Shown: positions 10,301 to 20,300 of the stretch, piece by piece
Layout of the letters: the number at the start of each line of letters is the position of its first letter
Numbering within the stretch: position 1 is the first letter of the stretch
Origin: Acanthaster planci
Taxonomy: Eukaryota; Echinodermata; Asteroidea; Valvatida; Acanthasteridae
DNA length: 64,000 bases
NCBI RefSeq assembly: GCF_001949145.1
Contig: NW_019091394.1
Span: forward strand, 1,831,330-1,895,329
Direction: 5' to 3'
Position numbers and translations under genes: made by a program
Notes under the pieces: generated by a model
What the model was told of the DNA's origin: nothing
What the model saw: only the letters and a program-made list of their open reading frames with translations
Databases searched by the model: none

Positions 10301-10700
10301 ACCTAGAACATAAACGTATTTTGTCTCCATTTTCTTCAGCGACGCTGAGGTACAGACAATGAACCAACCGTTGGGATACACAGGTGGCATGTCTCCGATT
10401 TTCCGCGATCGCTTCATCGCTGCAATGGCGCTTTCCTTGGTCAAACCTGCCTGCCCTTTCTCGATGAAGTATGAATCCTTTCCCTCATCGCCGTAGAACA
10501 CGAGCGGGCTGTAGATGAACGCGTAAGCGGCCCTCGTCAAGTATGCCAATCCAGCGAGAAGGCCGTGTGTGACGCAGAANTACCAAAAAGAGAACTCTGC
10601 TGTCGTTGGGCAAATGCGCCGCCACCGTGTCACTCCAAAAAAGAGCGACGGACAAAGCGGCAGGAACGACTAAATACACGAGGATCGCTGTTTTGCCCAT
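4229..10700 (-). CDS. nvd: Cholesterol 7-desaturase, Rieske oxygenase (whole gene, seven exons)
   Basis: The gene encodes a Neverland/DAF-36 family Rieske non-haem iron oxygenase, which in insects and nematodes converts cholesterol to 7-dehydrocholesterol. Exons on the minus strand are 10700-10303, 9766-9578, 8636-8458, 7397-7345, 6109-5977, 5404-5231 and 4387-4229. All donors are GT, all acceptors AG, and phases run 1, 1, 0, 2, 0, 0. If the N at 10580 is ignored the product is 427 residues, normal for the family. An N-terminal membrane segment lies at about residues 5-22. The Rieske [2Fe-2S] ligands are C153-x-H155 and C173-x2-H176. The mononuclear iron site is D263-x2-H266-x4-H271. The C-terminal block contains IWANKTY and HRRWFSQFY, typical of animal members. 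The start ATG has G at -3 and +4. The likely location is the endoplasmic reticulum membrane. Substrate is inferred from family, not seen. Confidence 0.93.
4600..4640 (+). repeat. tRNA-like B-box fragment
   Basis: GGTTCGAATCC at 4619-4629 matches a polymerase III B box, but the flanking bases cannot form a T stem and there is no acceptor stem. It is probably a SINE or tRNA-pseudogene fragment. Confidence 0.35.
5231..5404 (-). CDS. nvd: nvd exon 6
   Basis: This 174-bp exon is phase 0 at both ends, with acceptor gatctcctcacag and donor GTC|GTAAGT. It encodes residues 318-375, with YGPGLSYVF near the start and a hydrophobic stretch before the donor. The length and position fit the substrate-binding beta-sheet of the catalytic domain. 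Confidence 0.87.
5977..6109 (-). CDS. nvd: nvd exon 5
   Basis: This 133-bp exon has acceptor tttgttccaacag and donor CAG|GTAACT. It enters in phase 2 and leaves in phase 0, matching its neighbours. It encodes residues 273-317 of the catalytic domain (for example [10 protein letters not shown]), which has low conservation in the family. Confidence 0.85.
6794..6860. repeat. Inverted and repeated CCTTGTGGGGTAC motif
   Basis: CCTTGTGGGGTAC at 6794-6806 is followed by its exact reverse complement at 6821-6833 and by a third direct copy from 6844. The arrangement lies in an intron of nvd and resembles a short foldback repeat. No protein is implied. Confidence 0.6.
6950..7073. mobile_element. MITE with ~50-bp inverted ends and CAATA target duplication
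   Basis: The left end GAGGCTTTGCGTGGTAGCC and the reverse complement of the right end GAGGTTTGCATGGCTGCC continue to match through CATCTTGC and on to ACAGGGTA, so almost the whole 124-bp element is a palindrome. It is flanked by CAATA at 6945-6949 and 7074-7078, a likely target-site duplication. It is inserted in nvd intron 4. A relative is at 27521-27650. Confidence 0.7.
7118..7155. repeat. Simple (GAGC)n/(CAAG)n repeat
   Basis: A short microsatellite of 4-base units, GAGC grading into AAGC, lies in nvd intron 4. Confidence 0.7.
7345..7397 (-). CDS. nvd: nvd exon 4: mononuclear iron ligands
   Basis: This 53-bp exon lies between acceptor gatgtcttcag and donor GACC|GTAAGTG. It encodes residues 256-272 with the sequence [13 protein letters not shown], which contains D263, H266 and H271 in the D-x2-H-x4-H pattern of the catalytic iron of Rieske oxygenases. 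It is too short to be found by length alone and was placed by phase and motif. Confidence 0.9.
8104..8232 (-). CDS. Candidate alternative terminal exon inside nvd intron 3
   Basis: A minus-strand frame of 42 codons plus stop follows a strong acceptor (a T tract ending in ccag at 8233). It is phase 0, exactly the phase left by nvd exon 3, so splicing onto it would give a truncated enzyme lacking the D-x2-H-x4-H iron site. It begins [15 protein letters not shown] and looks like natural protein sequence, but matches no part of the oxygenase family. No poly(A) signal is obvious after the stop, and the plus strand is also open across it. It could equally be a relic exon or chance. Confidence 0.3.
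   Translation of the reverse strand, partial: DFSSVVAKARSFESKALDERSVLSNMVDGTTSQMQSVAELSV
8458..8636 (-). CDS. nvd: nvd exon 3: catalytic domain start
   Basis: This 179-bp exon has acceptor ctccatgtcaccgcag and donor CCAG|GTGAAT. It encodes residues 196-255 including [18 protein letters not shown], a segment characteristic of animal Neverland proteins at the entry to the catalytic domain. The phase is consistent with exons 2 and 4. Confidence 0.92.
9578..9766 (-). CDS. nvd: nvd exon 2: Rieske [2Fe-2S] centre
   Basis: This 189-bp exon has phase 1 at both ends, acceptor gactgtcgtcag and donor AAAAAG|GTAAAGC. It contains YCPHLGANL and then ECPFHGW, which give the two Cys and two His ligands of a Rieske cluster separated by 17 residues. 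This is the single most diagnostic segment of the window. Confidence 0.95.
10303..10700 (-). CDS. nvd: nvd exon 1: membrane anchor and start of Rieske domain
   Basis: Starts at ATG 10700-10698 in a good initiation context and encodes residues 1-132 plus one base. A hydrophobic stretch near the N-terminus is the membrane anchor, and a second hydrophobic stretch follows at about residues 45-55. The end carries the family motif PPVYPNGWF, which begins the Rieske domain. The donor is CTAG|GTAAAA. The single N at 10580 throws the frame by one base. Reading without it joins two otherwise perfect halves, so it is best explained as an assembly artefact. Confidence 0.9.
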
Positions 10701-11950
10701 AGCTGGTAATGTCTTGAATCAACCAACGAACCTGAATTTTATAAACAGAGGCTTCATCAAGGTACAGATAACTGGCGAACGCTCAGAACGGTCCTTTTTA
10801 TAGTTACGAATAAATGGAGATAAAACGAGACCACGGGACGTATGCGGACATCTTTGACCCTTGCTGTCTAAACAACAATACATTTCGCGTAAACACCTTT
10901 GACTTTTGAGCTTCTGGCAACAGAAGTTAGACCAATAGTGTAACTTGGGACATGGCTCAGGGGGCACCCAGGAGGGACACACTTTCAAGGGGGCCCCTGA
11001 AAGCAAAGCTGCTGTGACTAACCCATAGGCTGTGTGCATTTCAAATTTTCAAATGATGGTACAGACGTCCGCTCGTGTCCCCCTTTGTTGCGCCACTGAC
11101 AGTGACCTCCACAGAAACTTGCCATGGATGCGTTTTCATCGCAAAAATGAATCGAATACTCGGAAGAAAAATTCTAATTGTCGTACATGAACATAATTCA
11201 CTCGCATTTTTGGGAACTCTACTTGGTTTTTGACCCCCCCAAAAAATAAAGTTTACAGAATGAAGAAATCTGATTTGAGAAGGCAATTGTGCCAATAACT
11301 ACATGTATTTACTCGACGTTGGTCAATATACCGGTACCCAGCTTGAATTGCATACAGATTATAATCCACAAATAGCCAGTGAATAGAGAAGTTATCGCCG
11401 ATCAAATCTTGCCCGAGCTATTTTAAGTTCATATTAGAATATATTTTAGGCGAAGGTGAATAAGAGCAGATCTAGTTTGTTAACGTGGATACCTGCGACC
11501 GGAGTGTGTAAGATAAGACAAGATAGGATGAGACGGAATGTGGCATTATTTATAGTGGCTTGATCAAACGCATTGGACTGCTCAGTTTAGTCAGGTTTTG
11601 ACCCTGACAAAAAATGAAGTTCAGTAAGAGCCACTTTTTTAAACCGTGCATTATCTCTTGGAACAGTTCTTCGCGATTCAATCCCAAAATGATTTAGATT
11701 ATTGTCCGGTAACGTTCACTTCCTCACAGTGTCTTCCTGGGTGTCACGGGACCACGTCAAGCGAAACGCACGAATTCTGGCACCATCCTGTCTCGGTGAA
11801 AAATGTAATTTGTGAGAGAATTTCACCTGAGACTTTCAAAACTGGTTTAAAAAACGATTTCGGGATGATCGTAAAACAAAAGACGAAACACTGATATGAC
11901 GACCAAGCACGGATATAAAGCACTGGTACGATTCCATCCCCAGCTCTTCC

Positions 11951-12010
11951 AAAAAAAAAAAAAAAAAAAAATAAATAAATAAATAAATAAAAAAATAAAA
12001 TAAAAAACGA
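11951..12010. repeat. A-rich simple repeat
   Basis: A run of about 20 A bases passes into (AAAT)n. It could be the poly(A) tail of a decayed retroposon, but no target duplication was found. Confidence 0.7.
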
Positions 12011-12377
12011 AAAATGGGTGCTTGATTATTATTAGTATTACAAAGCCTTTGTATTATGCCCTGAAGATGGCACAGGTGTCACCCACACGAGATAACCGCC
12101 TCTCTCACATATCGGAAGTACAGGTACCTATTATTACATTCGTAAGTGTAGTCTGTAAGCCTTTATATAAGTCACCTTTGGACCAGCGCACCAGCAAATA
12201 ACTAATCAATCTGCAGTAAGCTTTATAACACCAGTAACTGTACCCTATAACACAACGTTATCTGTGAGCTTCGGGCATGACTACAGACAACGGTGAAAGA
12301 ATGGGTGCCAACACTAGGCTGGGCCGCCGATCTGCTCAGACCGTACGACCACACCTAGCGCTGGGCAACCTATAGAT

Positions 12378-12453
12378 CAGGGGCGGATCCAGGATTTTGT
12401 CGTCTCAGAGCACCAGGGGGGGGGTCGACCCTCATCCCCGGGATCCGCGCCTA
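12378..12453. mobile_element. Short hAT-like remnant
   Basis: CAGGGGCGGATCCAGGATTT at the left and GGATCCGCGCCTA at the right form imperfect terminal inverted repeats of hAT type around a 76-bp body with a G tract. The target duplication is not clear. Confidence 0.45.
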
Positions 12454-13187
12454 TATACCGTATTTTGAACACACGCACGCGGCATGTAAAGTTAAGGTCA
12501 AAAGTCTGATGGCAAGTTTTGAAGATTTTATCCTATATGCAGCTATCCCAAAACCTTTTATTACTAGATGCAACCAAAAACAAACGTGTTTTTCCCCTTT
12601 CTCATCAGCCAACGCGAATCGGCGTGAAACCCACGGCTGGGCAAAATGGCCGAAAATAAACAGAAGATAACGTTTGATCAGCGAACTGCCCTCGTCCATG
12701 ACTTCACCTGTCCCACTTTATTCTTTGTTGCGAACTTTTGAGTTTTGGCATGCATGTAATGATGCACAACTTGACTGTTGGCCAAGCTTTGAAAAAAAAT
12801 GTCCGTTTATTCCCGTGATATCTAATCTATTGCATTTTTACTGTGTAAAACGTGTACGGTAAAACACTTCTATACAGTCCGTCCCACAGACATAAACTGC
12901 GTTATGTGGGTTATACTTCCTTTAAGAGTTGTTTTTTGATAGGCTGAGGCCTACATAGTCAAGTGGTATTCACTATTTTTGGTGTCTTGCTTTAATTCAC
13001 GGTAGCAACCCGTAGCAACCAAAGCACTGTTTCTAACCAAGGAAGTTTACGCAATACCCCCAAGCATTGTGTGCAAACGCACACTGGTTTTGCGCACTCC
13101 AAAGTGTTAGCCTAAAACAGATCGGTTCAAACATTTCTCGAAGAAGTTGTTCGGAAAAAAGTGCTGGAAGCGTTTCACAACAAAGAG

Positions 13188-13305
13188 CGAAATCTATCGA
13201 CCCAAAACTGGTTTGGAAAGGGTCGATAGATTTCGGGTGTCTTGATTGGCCAACGCGTTGCAAAATGGGGGGGGGTGCATTGTTGAGAATCGCCCGTATT
13301 TTCAA
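13188..13305. mobile_element. Palindromic element, diverged copy
   Basis: CGAAATCTATCGACCC at 13188-13203 pairs perfectly with GGGTCGATAGATTTCG at 13220-13235. The sequence to the right (TTGATTGG, ACGCGTTGCAAA, GCCCGTATT) parallels the right half of the element at 30142-30312. The left outer arm is degraded. Confidence 0.5.
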
Positions 13306-13676
13306 ATATCCCAATGCAAATAGACGTATCTTTCGGACATATAAAGAGCAAACATTAATCAGTTGTCGTTTAAATCAAGCAGTATATTTGGGAGAGGTGT
13401 TACAATATCGGGGGAGGGGGCTTCTTATGTGGTGAGTCCGACAATGGTTTAGTTTAAGAATCCATTTTCCTGGTAATTACACGATGATTACCAAAATTCA
13501 AGCATCAAAGAACACAAAAAATATTCGAGTGATTCATTTCCCCACTAAATTTGAGAAATGTATTGAAAATATTGGAACTGAAAGGAGCCAACAAAAAAAA
13601 TGTAGTGGCGGTTTTGTATTAAATTGTTGTCAACGATAGGCCGATAAGCTGACGCATAACCTATAAGCCATTTGCA

Positions 13677-14018
13677 AGTTGAATTTTAAATAACATCTGG
13701 TACACAGAGCTCTTTAAATTCAGGTGAACATAATTTGAATTCTCCATACTAAAGACATTGTTGGCACACCTCGTGATTTGGGCAATCTTTTGCACGGTTA
13801 TTGGTAAGATATGCCTTGCACCAATGCACTGTTTTCGATTGATAAGAAGGGCACAAAGGAACCAGTCCATTCCAGAGATCGACCAGTGGTCGCTATGTAA
13901 AAGCTCGCCCCGAATCATGGGGTATGGCAACAGTGTCTTCAAGTCTGGGGAATTCAAATTGTTACGTTTACATGCAAATCACATATCTCAATGTACCGGA
14001 TTTTATTCAAATTAAACT
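13677..14018. mobile_element. Foldback element with ~110-bp inverted arms
   Basis: The left arm and the reverse complement of the right arm align over roughly 110 bases, sharing ATCTGGTACA/ATCCGGTACA, TTTGAATTC and a CACCTCGTGATTTGGG-like block. Between the arms is about 120 bp. Arm or body sequence recurs at 17180-17365 and 32155-32290. There is no transposase, so it is non-autonomous. Confidence 0.65.
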
Positions 14019-16307
14019 TTTAAAAAGGCTTTTAAACACTGGATAAAAAAAAAAACACAGTACAGAACTGGAATAAAAACCAGTACCACTGGTGGGACGC
14101 TGCAGACCGGACACGGAACTGTAACACAATTGTCCAACTAAAGATCCGTTGAATAAACTGCTGTCGAGTTGCTGCCGCCATGTATTGATCAGTATCATGG
14201 CTGTCAACACTTTGCGAACCAACTGCATCATGGCCCACTTACTCTCCCGCCTCTCTCTCTCTCTCCCTCTCTATGGCCCTTTTCCAATACTTGACTTGGG
14301 CTATGTCTCATGCTTCGTTCCCAAAACAAATCCCCGATTGTGGGCCTGAAGCGTTTAAATTAAATTAGATTACTGTAATTTCTGGCTTTCCTGCATCTTA
14401 TTTGATGTTTTGTGGCACTATTAGACTAATTACTGCGCTTACAGCTTCAAAGTAATCTAGTAAAAAAAAAAAAAACAGTTGTAGCCTGAGACGGAGCCGA
14501 AGTTGAGCATTGGAAAACGGCCCTTAATCTTGTATTTTTCGTTGATCTCATTTACACAAAGCGTGTCAAAGAGGCTTTGTGTGTAATGTTTTTCACGTTG
14601 GTCGTTCGTGCCCGACGGCTGTTGTAATATACAATGGCTGTTGGTCGTACTGTTATGTTTTTGTAGTTATACGGCGAGGAGAGCAAGTATTGGAGGGATT
14701 AACCCTCCGCTGCACAGGGCCGATTTTTTCCTGTTAGTACTACGTTGAGTCGGAGATGATTAAAAGATCGCCGTATGCATTGGCCACTGAGGAGAGTACT
14801 CAGCGTGCTCCGCGTTAAACGCGCATAAACTTGCACGCCCATGCGGTGACTATCAATACCATTTCAAAACACGCCCTCTTGTGTTCCTGGTCGGAGTGGA
14901 TTGAGGGCTCTGACAAATTCTTCCGCCAAATGTCCCTCATGATATCCGATCCCTGTTGCCCAGAAAACACGATAAAACATTAAGAGAGTGACTAATATTT
15001 GTCCTCATTTTATAGTCGTTGGTGGTGGGCCCACATTGGTTCACAACGTCGACGCCGTAACATGCATGATGCAATAACGCGTCCTCACATTATGAAACCC
15101 GAGCTGGACCAACAGAGGGCGCAATTTTCCTAGCAAAGCAGGCTCCTTTGGTTGGAAACTGTTTCCCAGTTCACAACGGCTATAATAAATGCATGCATTA
15201 CGTTGACGTTGCTACCCGCAAAATGAACACTCCCGACCAACATGGTCATTTCACCCGATTAGAGGGGGCTTCTGCTCAAGGCGGATTTGCTCGAGAAGCT
15301 CCTCGTTGGTGCGCTCAAATTAATCACTCATAACCTTGATGATGTGATCAGCTGAAGAGAAAATCTCGATATTCATTCCCCGGCATACCTGCAAATCTAG
15401 AGCCCCTCCCCATCGGTAAATCGTTCAAAACTGGACGAAAAAAATTGAGACATTAAAACCCAGAAGTTGCAGATCCCAGAGGAAAAAAAGTGCGGAAGCT
15501 GAGAGAAAACGAAACAGAAATTTGCGCCCCTGTACATTTTCAATGGGCCACTAAATCTTGCTGCTTCCACTTGCATTTATATGCGCATGCGCACATATTA
15601 AAATGATACTTAATCAGTGAACTAGTTCAAAGTTCGCGTTCGAACATGTCCACAGATAGCTAAAACGCCATCACCAACTAGGCCTACCGACCACTGATGA
15701 GGATCAACTCCAACCTCCCGCGTCCTGAACCATAAGACCACTCTTACGAAAGTGACAGGAGATTTTAAGCGATACACGGAAAGACTCGGGCATAATTAAC
15801 ATACAGATTCGAAAGTCAGATCAGAGGGTACACGGTAGGCGTGCGTGATGTTCAGTCGTTGTTCGGCTTGTTCCGTGGTGGTAATCGAGGCCGACCATTC
15901 TCGTGTTGGCTGGGGTAGGATCCTCATGGTTTATACGGCCATCGTCAATGTTTGCGTTTTGCGGGCTGTCTTGCGTCGTTCAGTGAAGCGTTTGGAGTCC
16001 AGGACACTGGCAAGGCAGTGTCCATTGATGCCAAAGAGGGAACCCCAGACTCGGTTGTGATTATCGGTGACACAGCAGGTAGTGCGTGCGCCGAACATCA
16101 TTGGGGAACGGGTGCTTGGCACAGTAAATGAAGATTGGGCTGTAGCATTTGAAACTCTGGCAGACACAGAAGGGTAGTCAGTATCTGCCTGACAGACTTT
16201 GTCTTTCAGGTTTTGATTCTCGTGTGCGGCATTTAATTCATCAGTCAGTTTTGATGTTCAAACTTTCGCAAGATTAGGTGGCGAGAAACTTGTACGTCAC
16301 GAGTGTT

Positions 16308-17093
16308 ATGGGGGAGAGTACCGTCAACAGCAGCGTGACTGATCCGGGAGGCCCCGCTGTTTCGCCGAGCACGGCCACGTCCACTGATTTCCCCGCCACC
16401 GTCCTGGACAGAATGTGGGCGTGGCTGTCAGGAGAGACCTGGCGCATGCCCGTGGTTGTCGGCATCCCGCTGGCCTTGCTGGTACTGCTGGTGCTGTTGA
16501 TCGTGGTGTGCTGCGTGCGGCGGCGGAGAGCCCGGCGAAAGCATCGCGCCATCCCTCCACTGGCGACCGACGCGGGAGCTACGCCGGGGATGTTCGTCTC
16601 TCACCCGGCTGAAGATGACGATGAAAATGCCGTGAACGTCGAGGCCGCCTCATCGCCACGAGATCAAGAGCAGGAGGAAAACCTTCCACAAGACTTGCCA
16701 GTGGCGGGCTCGAAGTCTACGACATTAGCTAACCCCAAGCCGCTGCCGGCCGTGCCAGTGGGGCCAGTCGCACCGTCGGCGTCTCATCAGCCGGACGCAG
16801 GGGCAACGAAGCCAGTGATAAGTCTAAGAAAGGAGGCCGAGGAGTTCCCGTGCCCGCCCAGGGCGAAGTACAAGTGGAACACGCCAAAGTTCGGACCGCG
16901 CCCGATGCCACCTACCCGGAAGTCCCATCGGCTCAAAGACTCACTCAAGCGATCCAGGCACAACCGCGGCATCGCCTACGCCGAGGTCGAACTCATCAGC
17001 CCCGTCCCCCCAAACACCGAAAAAGTCATTTCCACCGAGGAACCGACACAGTACGCCAAAATTGCTGGTACCTTCCAACTTTTTAGCAAATGA
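16308..17093 (+). CDS. Single-pass membrane protein with ITIM and ITSM tail (adaptor-like)
   Basis: The frame encodes 261 residues from ATG 16308, which has G at -3 and +4; a GTG 30 bases upstream in the same frame is not needed. There is no signal peptide. Residues 1-48 are Ser/Thr/Pro-rich with one N-glycosylation sequon (N7). Residues 49-70 are a strong membrane segment, followed by C68-C69 and then RRRRARRKHR, so the N-terminus should be outside. The tail has an acidic stretch, Pro-rich stretches (PLPAVPVGPVAP, PRPMPP), then IAYAEV (Y224, matching the ITIM pattern) and TQYAKI (Y249, matching the ITSM pattern). The layout resembles vertebrate transmembrane adaptors such as SIT, LAX, PAG and NTAL, though no sequence homology is claimed. 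It is GC-rich and intronless in an AT-rich setting. It could instead be the last exon of a larger receptor, since AG at 16276-16277 is a possible acceptor. Confidence 0.75.
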   Translation: MGESTVNSSVTDPGGPAVSPSTATSTDFPATVLDRMWAWLSGETWRMPVVVGIPLALLVLLVLLIVVCCVRRRRARRKHRAIPPLATDAGATPGMFVSHPAEDDDENAVNVEAASSPRDQEQEENLPQDLPVAGSKSTTLANPKPLPAVPVGPVAPSASHQPDAGATKPVISLRKEAEEFPCPPRAKYKWNTPKFGPRPMPPTRKSHRLKDSLKRSRHNRGIAYAEVELISPVPPNTEKVISTEEPTQYAKIAGTFQLFSK

Positions 17094-17179
17094 TGTCACG
17101 ATACGTATTATCTTATATACGCCCTCTTCCGTCATTTACAAGAAAAGGGCTGGCGCGCTTTTGCATAGCGACCACCATC

Positions 17180-17365
17180 TCTAGAATGAACTGGTTTCTT
17201 TCTTGTCCATTGTGTATAGTAGCAATGCGTCTCTCATATAACTAAGCAAAAGCTTGCCCCGAGTCACGAGGTATAGCAACAGTGTTTTAGTATGGAGAAT
17301 TCAAACTGTTAGGGGCCTATGTTCATGTGAATTTAAAGAACTGTGACTTTATTCAAATTTAATTA
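17180..17365. mobile_element. Partial copy of the foldback element
   Basis: The block containing GCTTGCCCCGAGTCACGAGG, TATAGCAACAGTGT and TATGGAGAATTCAAA matches the right arm of the 13677-14018 element and part of its interior. It lies just 3' of the membrane-protein gene and may form part of its 3' UTR or flank. Confidence 0.6.
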
Positions 17366-20300
17366 ATAATATGCTTATTCAAGACAAAATATTCGTATTA
17401 CGCTGTGCGCACTTCTAGACCTATGAAAGAGCAAGCATTGTATTTACAAATAGTATGCAGTCAAGGACGGTTGAAAAAACCGTTAACGTATGGACCGATC
17501 TCGCCCAAAAAAACTTGCATCGTTCCACAGGTGGGACCGAAAGATTCGTGTAAAGAATTTTTTAAAAATAGTTAACACCTATTCTGGAGTTGGGACATTT
17601 AAAGGAAATGCCAAGAGGAAATTCCAAAGCATGGGGCGAAAGCAAAACCTCTGCGCTCTATTCAGAGAATCGAAACAGCGTTTGTTATTTCAACCACACT
17701 CGTCTCGCAATACTTGCATCTCCCCGTATGTATGGAAACGCTCACCTTGTTGCAATGGTACTGGAAAAAAGGCAGCCGAGGGTTTAATGGCTGCACATCG
17801 ATTTGTTTACTTTCCAAATAATCAACATAATCTTAAGATGAATTATTGCCCGGGGACAGACAGCAGATCTGGCTCCGGGGATGTTTTGTTTACCATTGCT
17901 AGATTTATTTCGGACACTTCGTACTGTACACCTTTTAAAAGTCAAGCTTCAGGGCAAACCGAACATCAGAGGCAAATTGAGATACTTTCGGGTAACATCA
18001 GCGAAACTCGCTGTCACTATTTCGAAGTTAATTTCCTCTGTAAGACTGTAAGGACTTAAAGAAATCAGTCCAACCCCATCCGGTGCCAATATAGGCCTAT
18101 TCATTGTGGTAAGAATTTGTCATAGCGCAATGTATATCAACTACATTCAAGAGGTTCAGTAGAACCGTTTGGTATAGGCAAAACTGAGATTTTGTTTGTG
18201 TCTGAGAAATAAGCATTTTAGGTGCAACTTCCACGATAGAACATGTGTCGTACATGACGAAGCAGTAATCGTTCTTTGCAACGCCCAGCTCTCCTGACGA
18301 TTTCCCGAAGGTTACTCTGCTCTTTCGTGTAACGGTGCAAATTGGATTACATCTCAACTATACAGAAAGTGAAATTTCCTTCAACAGTTCTTACATGGCT
18401 AATCGAGGAAACGCAGCAGGCCCACATAATAGCTGTCACAGAGTCAGTCATTTCGAGAACTGAAAGTGAACTTCACGTGATTTGATAAACAAATGCTTTC
18501 CGCGCAGTAAAATCACTGAACATGTAGTCTATCTATCGCAGACAATACTCTTAGGAAAGCTTTTTGACGGGAAAAAACTATCAGAGTGTAAATGAGAAAA
18601 CAGCAAGACGCATTTTCAGATAGGTTTATTTTCAACGCCTAATTCTTGACGATACTGGTGGTTTTACAATAATACAGGCTTTATTTATTTTGCATGTTAA
18701 GAATAAAGGTGTTTCCCTTTGTGCCGGGTGGCGAATTTTTTTCCCAAACGGTTTTAGTTTCCTGTCTTGTGATTTTTCTGTTAAATGCATATTTAATGCA
18801 TGGTTTTCAACCTCACTAACCCAACTTATGTTCCTTTTTCACTTGTTATTTACAAGTAAAAAATAACAAAAAGTTGTAAAACGAGAGAGAGGATTCCAAT
18901 CTGAGACAGAGGATTTCATATCGGGAGTTCTTCAACCAATCCACAAATTGGCTGCCAAGCTATGGTGAATTTGAAACCTTTATACCTATATCAAGTGGCG
19001 CGAACAGCCGACAATTTCCGGGTTCTCTTGGATATTTTTTTTTCTTTCAAGGATACGCTCACGAGTCATGTGGCCATGGGCCATTCTGAGGGAGGGGAGG
19101 GTGGCGTCCCCCCCCCGAGAAAAAAAATCAAAAAAAAAATACAGTGGATAAATTGCAGAAGAAACCCCCCCCCCAAAAAAAAGAGGGGATTCGCTTGGAA
19201 AAACATGGAAGTTCTGTTTTTAGCTGACATAGGCGCTTTCCCACAAGAAATCTTTTCCCCTGACCAAAAAGGGCTTTACCCCTCCCCCTCAAAAAAAATC
19301 CTCGTGCCGCCCACGCCAGTCGAGGTTAAGAAATGAATGGGAATATGAAAAACAACTTGTTCAGGACGCAGAGTAGGCAGTGATCTAATATTGGCTTTGA
19401 AACAAACCCTGTTTCCCTGGCATATGCACCATCATCAATAACCAAGTCTGAATGGCATCGGTGCTACGAACCTTTACATAAAATCAAGAGGAAGTGCGTA
19501 GCTCAGAAAATCTAGTGCACAGGCTTCGATTGCGTGACTGATAAATTCCCAGAACTTAGTGCCATGCGAATATCTCATTTTGAGGGCTGGCAAACGCTGA
19601 CCAGCAAGCAGAGAAAACTAAACCAGGTTTTTTTTTTCCTCAAGGCTGCATCAACATAGACCCAAACAAAACCAACGGGGAAAAACAGAAACGTTTCACC
19701 CGTTCACACGACGAAAAAACCATAAATAAATGAAAGTACTTCTTGAACTTTCCCTTTCTGCTTGTTTTTATTTCTCTGTACGGAAAAAAAGAATGTTTTT
19801 AATAATTAAGAAAGGTTTCAAATACCCTCAAAACTGTCTGATTAATAGTCGCCAATATTCCCCACAGGGAGAAAATAAAAACCCTTTCTTTGAATAGGCA
19901 TATGAGGGCTTTCTGGGAAGTCAGCTTTGCAGTTTTATTTTCAAAAGTTTTCAAAAAACAAAACCAGTTTGCAGTTTGTGTAAGATGACATCCTTTTGGG
20001 TTAACACACACCAGAGGAGCACTGTTACCCAACCACCCATTGTGGTCTGACAACGCGCGACGCTACTTCTGCTGTGCAAAAATTGAAAGTACCTGTAATA
20101 GCGAACACAAGTTATACAATTCAAATATCAAGTTGAACAAAATCTATTGTTACTGGTCTTTAATGTAGGAGAACCAATCACCAGAAGCAGTTTACCACCA
20201 AAAATAACAACTTCCCCCCCACTGGCCACAACAACCTTCTACTTGTTCAACAAGACCATCTTACTTCCTTGTATTTTCAACGATTAACCACACGAACCAC

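Larger units (their letters stand above)
10701..16307. other. Intergenic region between nvd and the membrane-protein gene
   Basis: No gene is supported. The block holds a short A-rich tract at 11951-12010, a hAT-like remnant at 12378-12453, a palindromic element core near 13188-13235 and a foldback element at 13677-14018. A CT microsatellite lies at about 14257-14275. Reading frames are short, overlap on both strands and lack splice context. The last kilobase before 16308 should hold the promoter of the plus-strand gene, but no TATA box or clear initiator was identified. Confidence 0.5.

Noticed and set aside
15905-16110. Plus-strand frame with GVQDTGKAVSIDAKEGTPDS before the membrane-protein gene
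   Set aside because: A donor is present, but its phase does not match the possible acceptor at 16277, and both strands are open. Not enough to call an exon.
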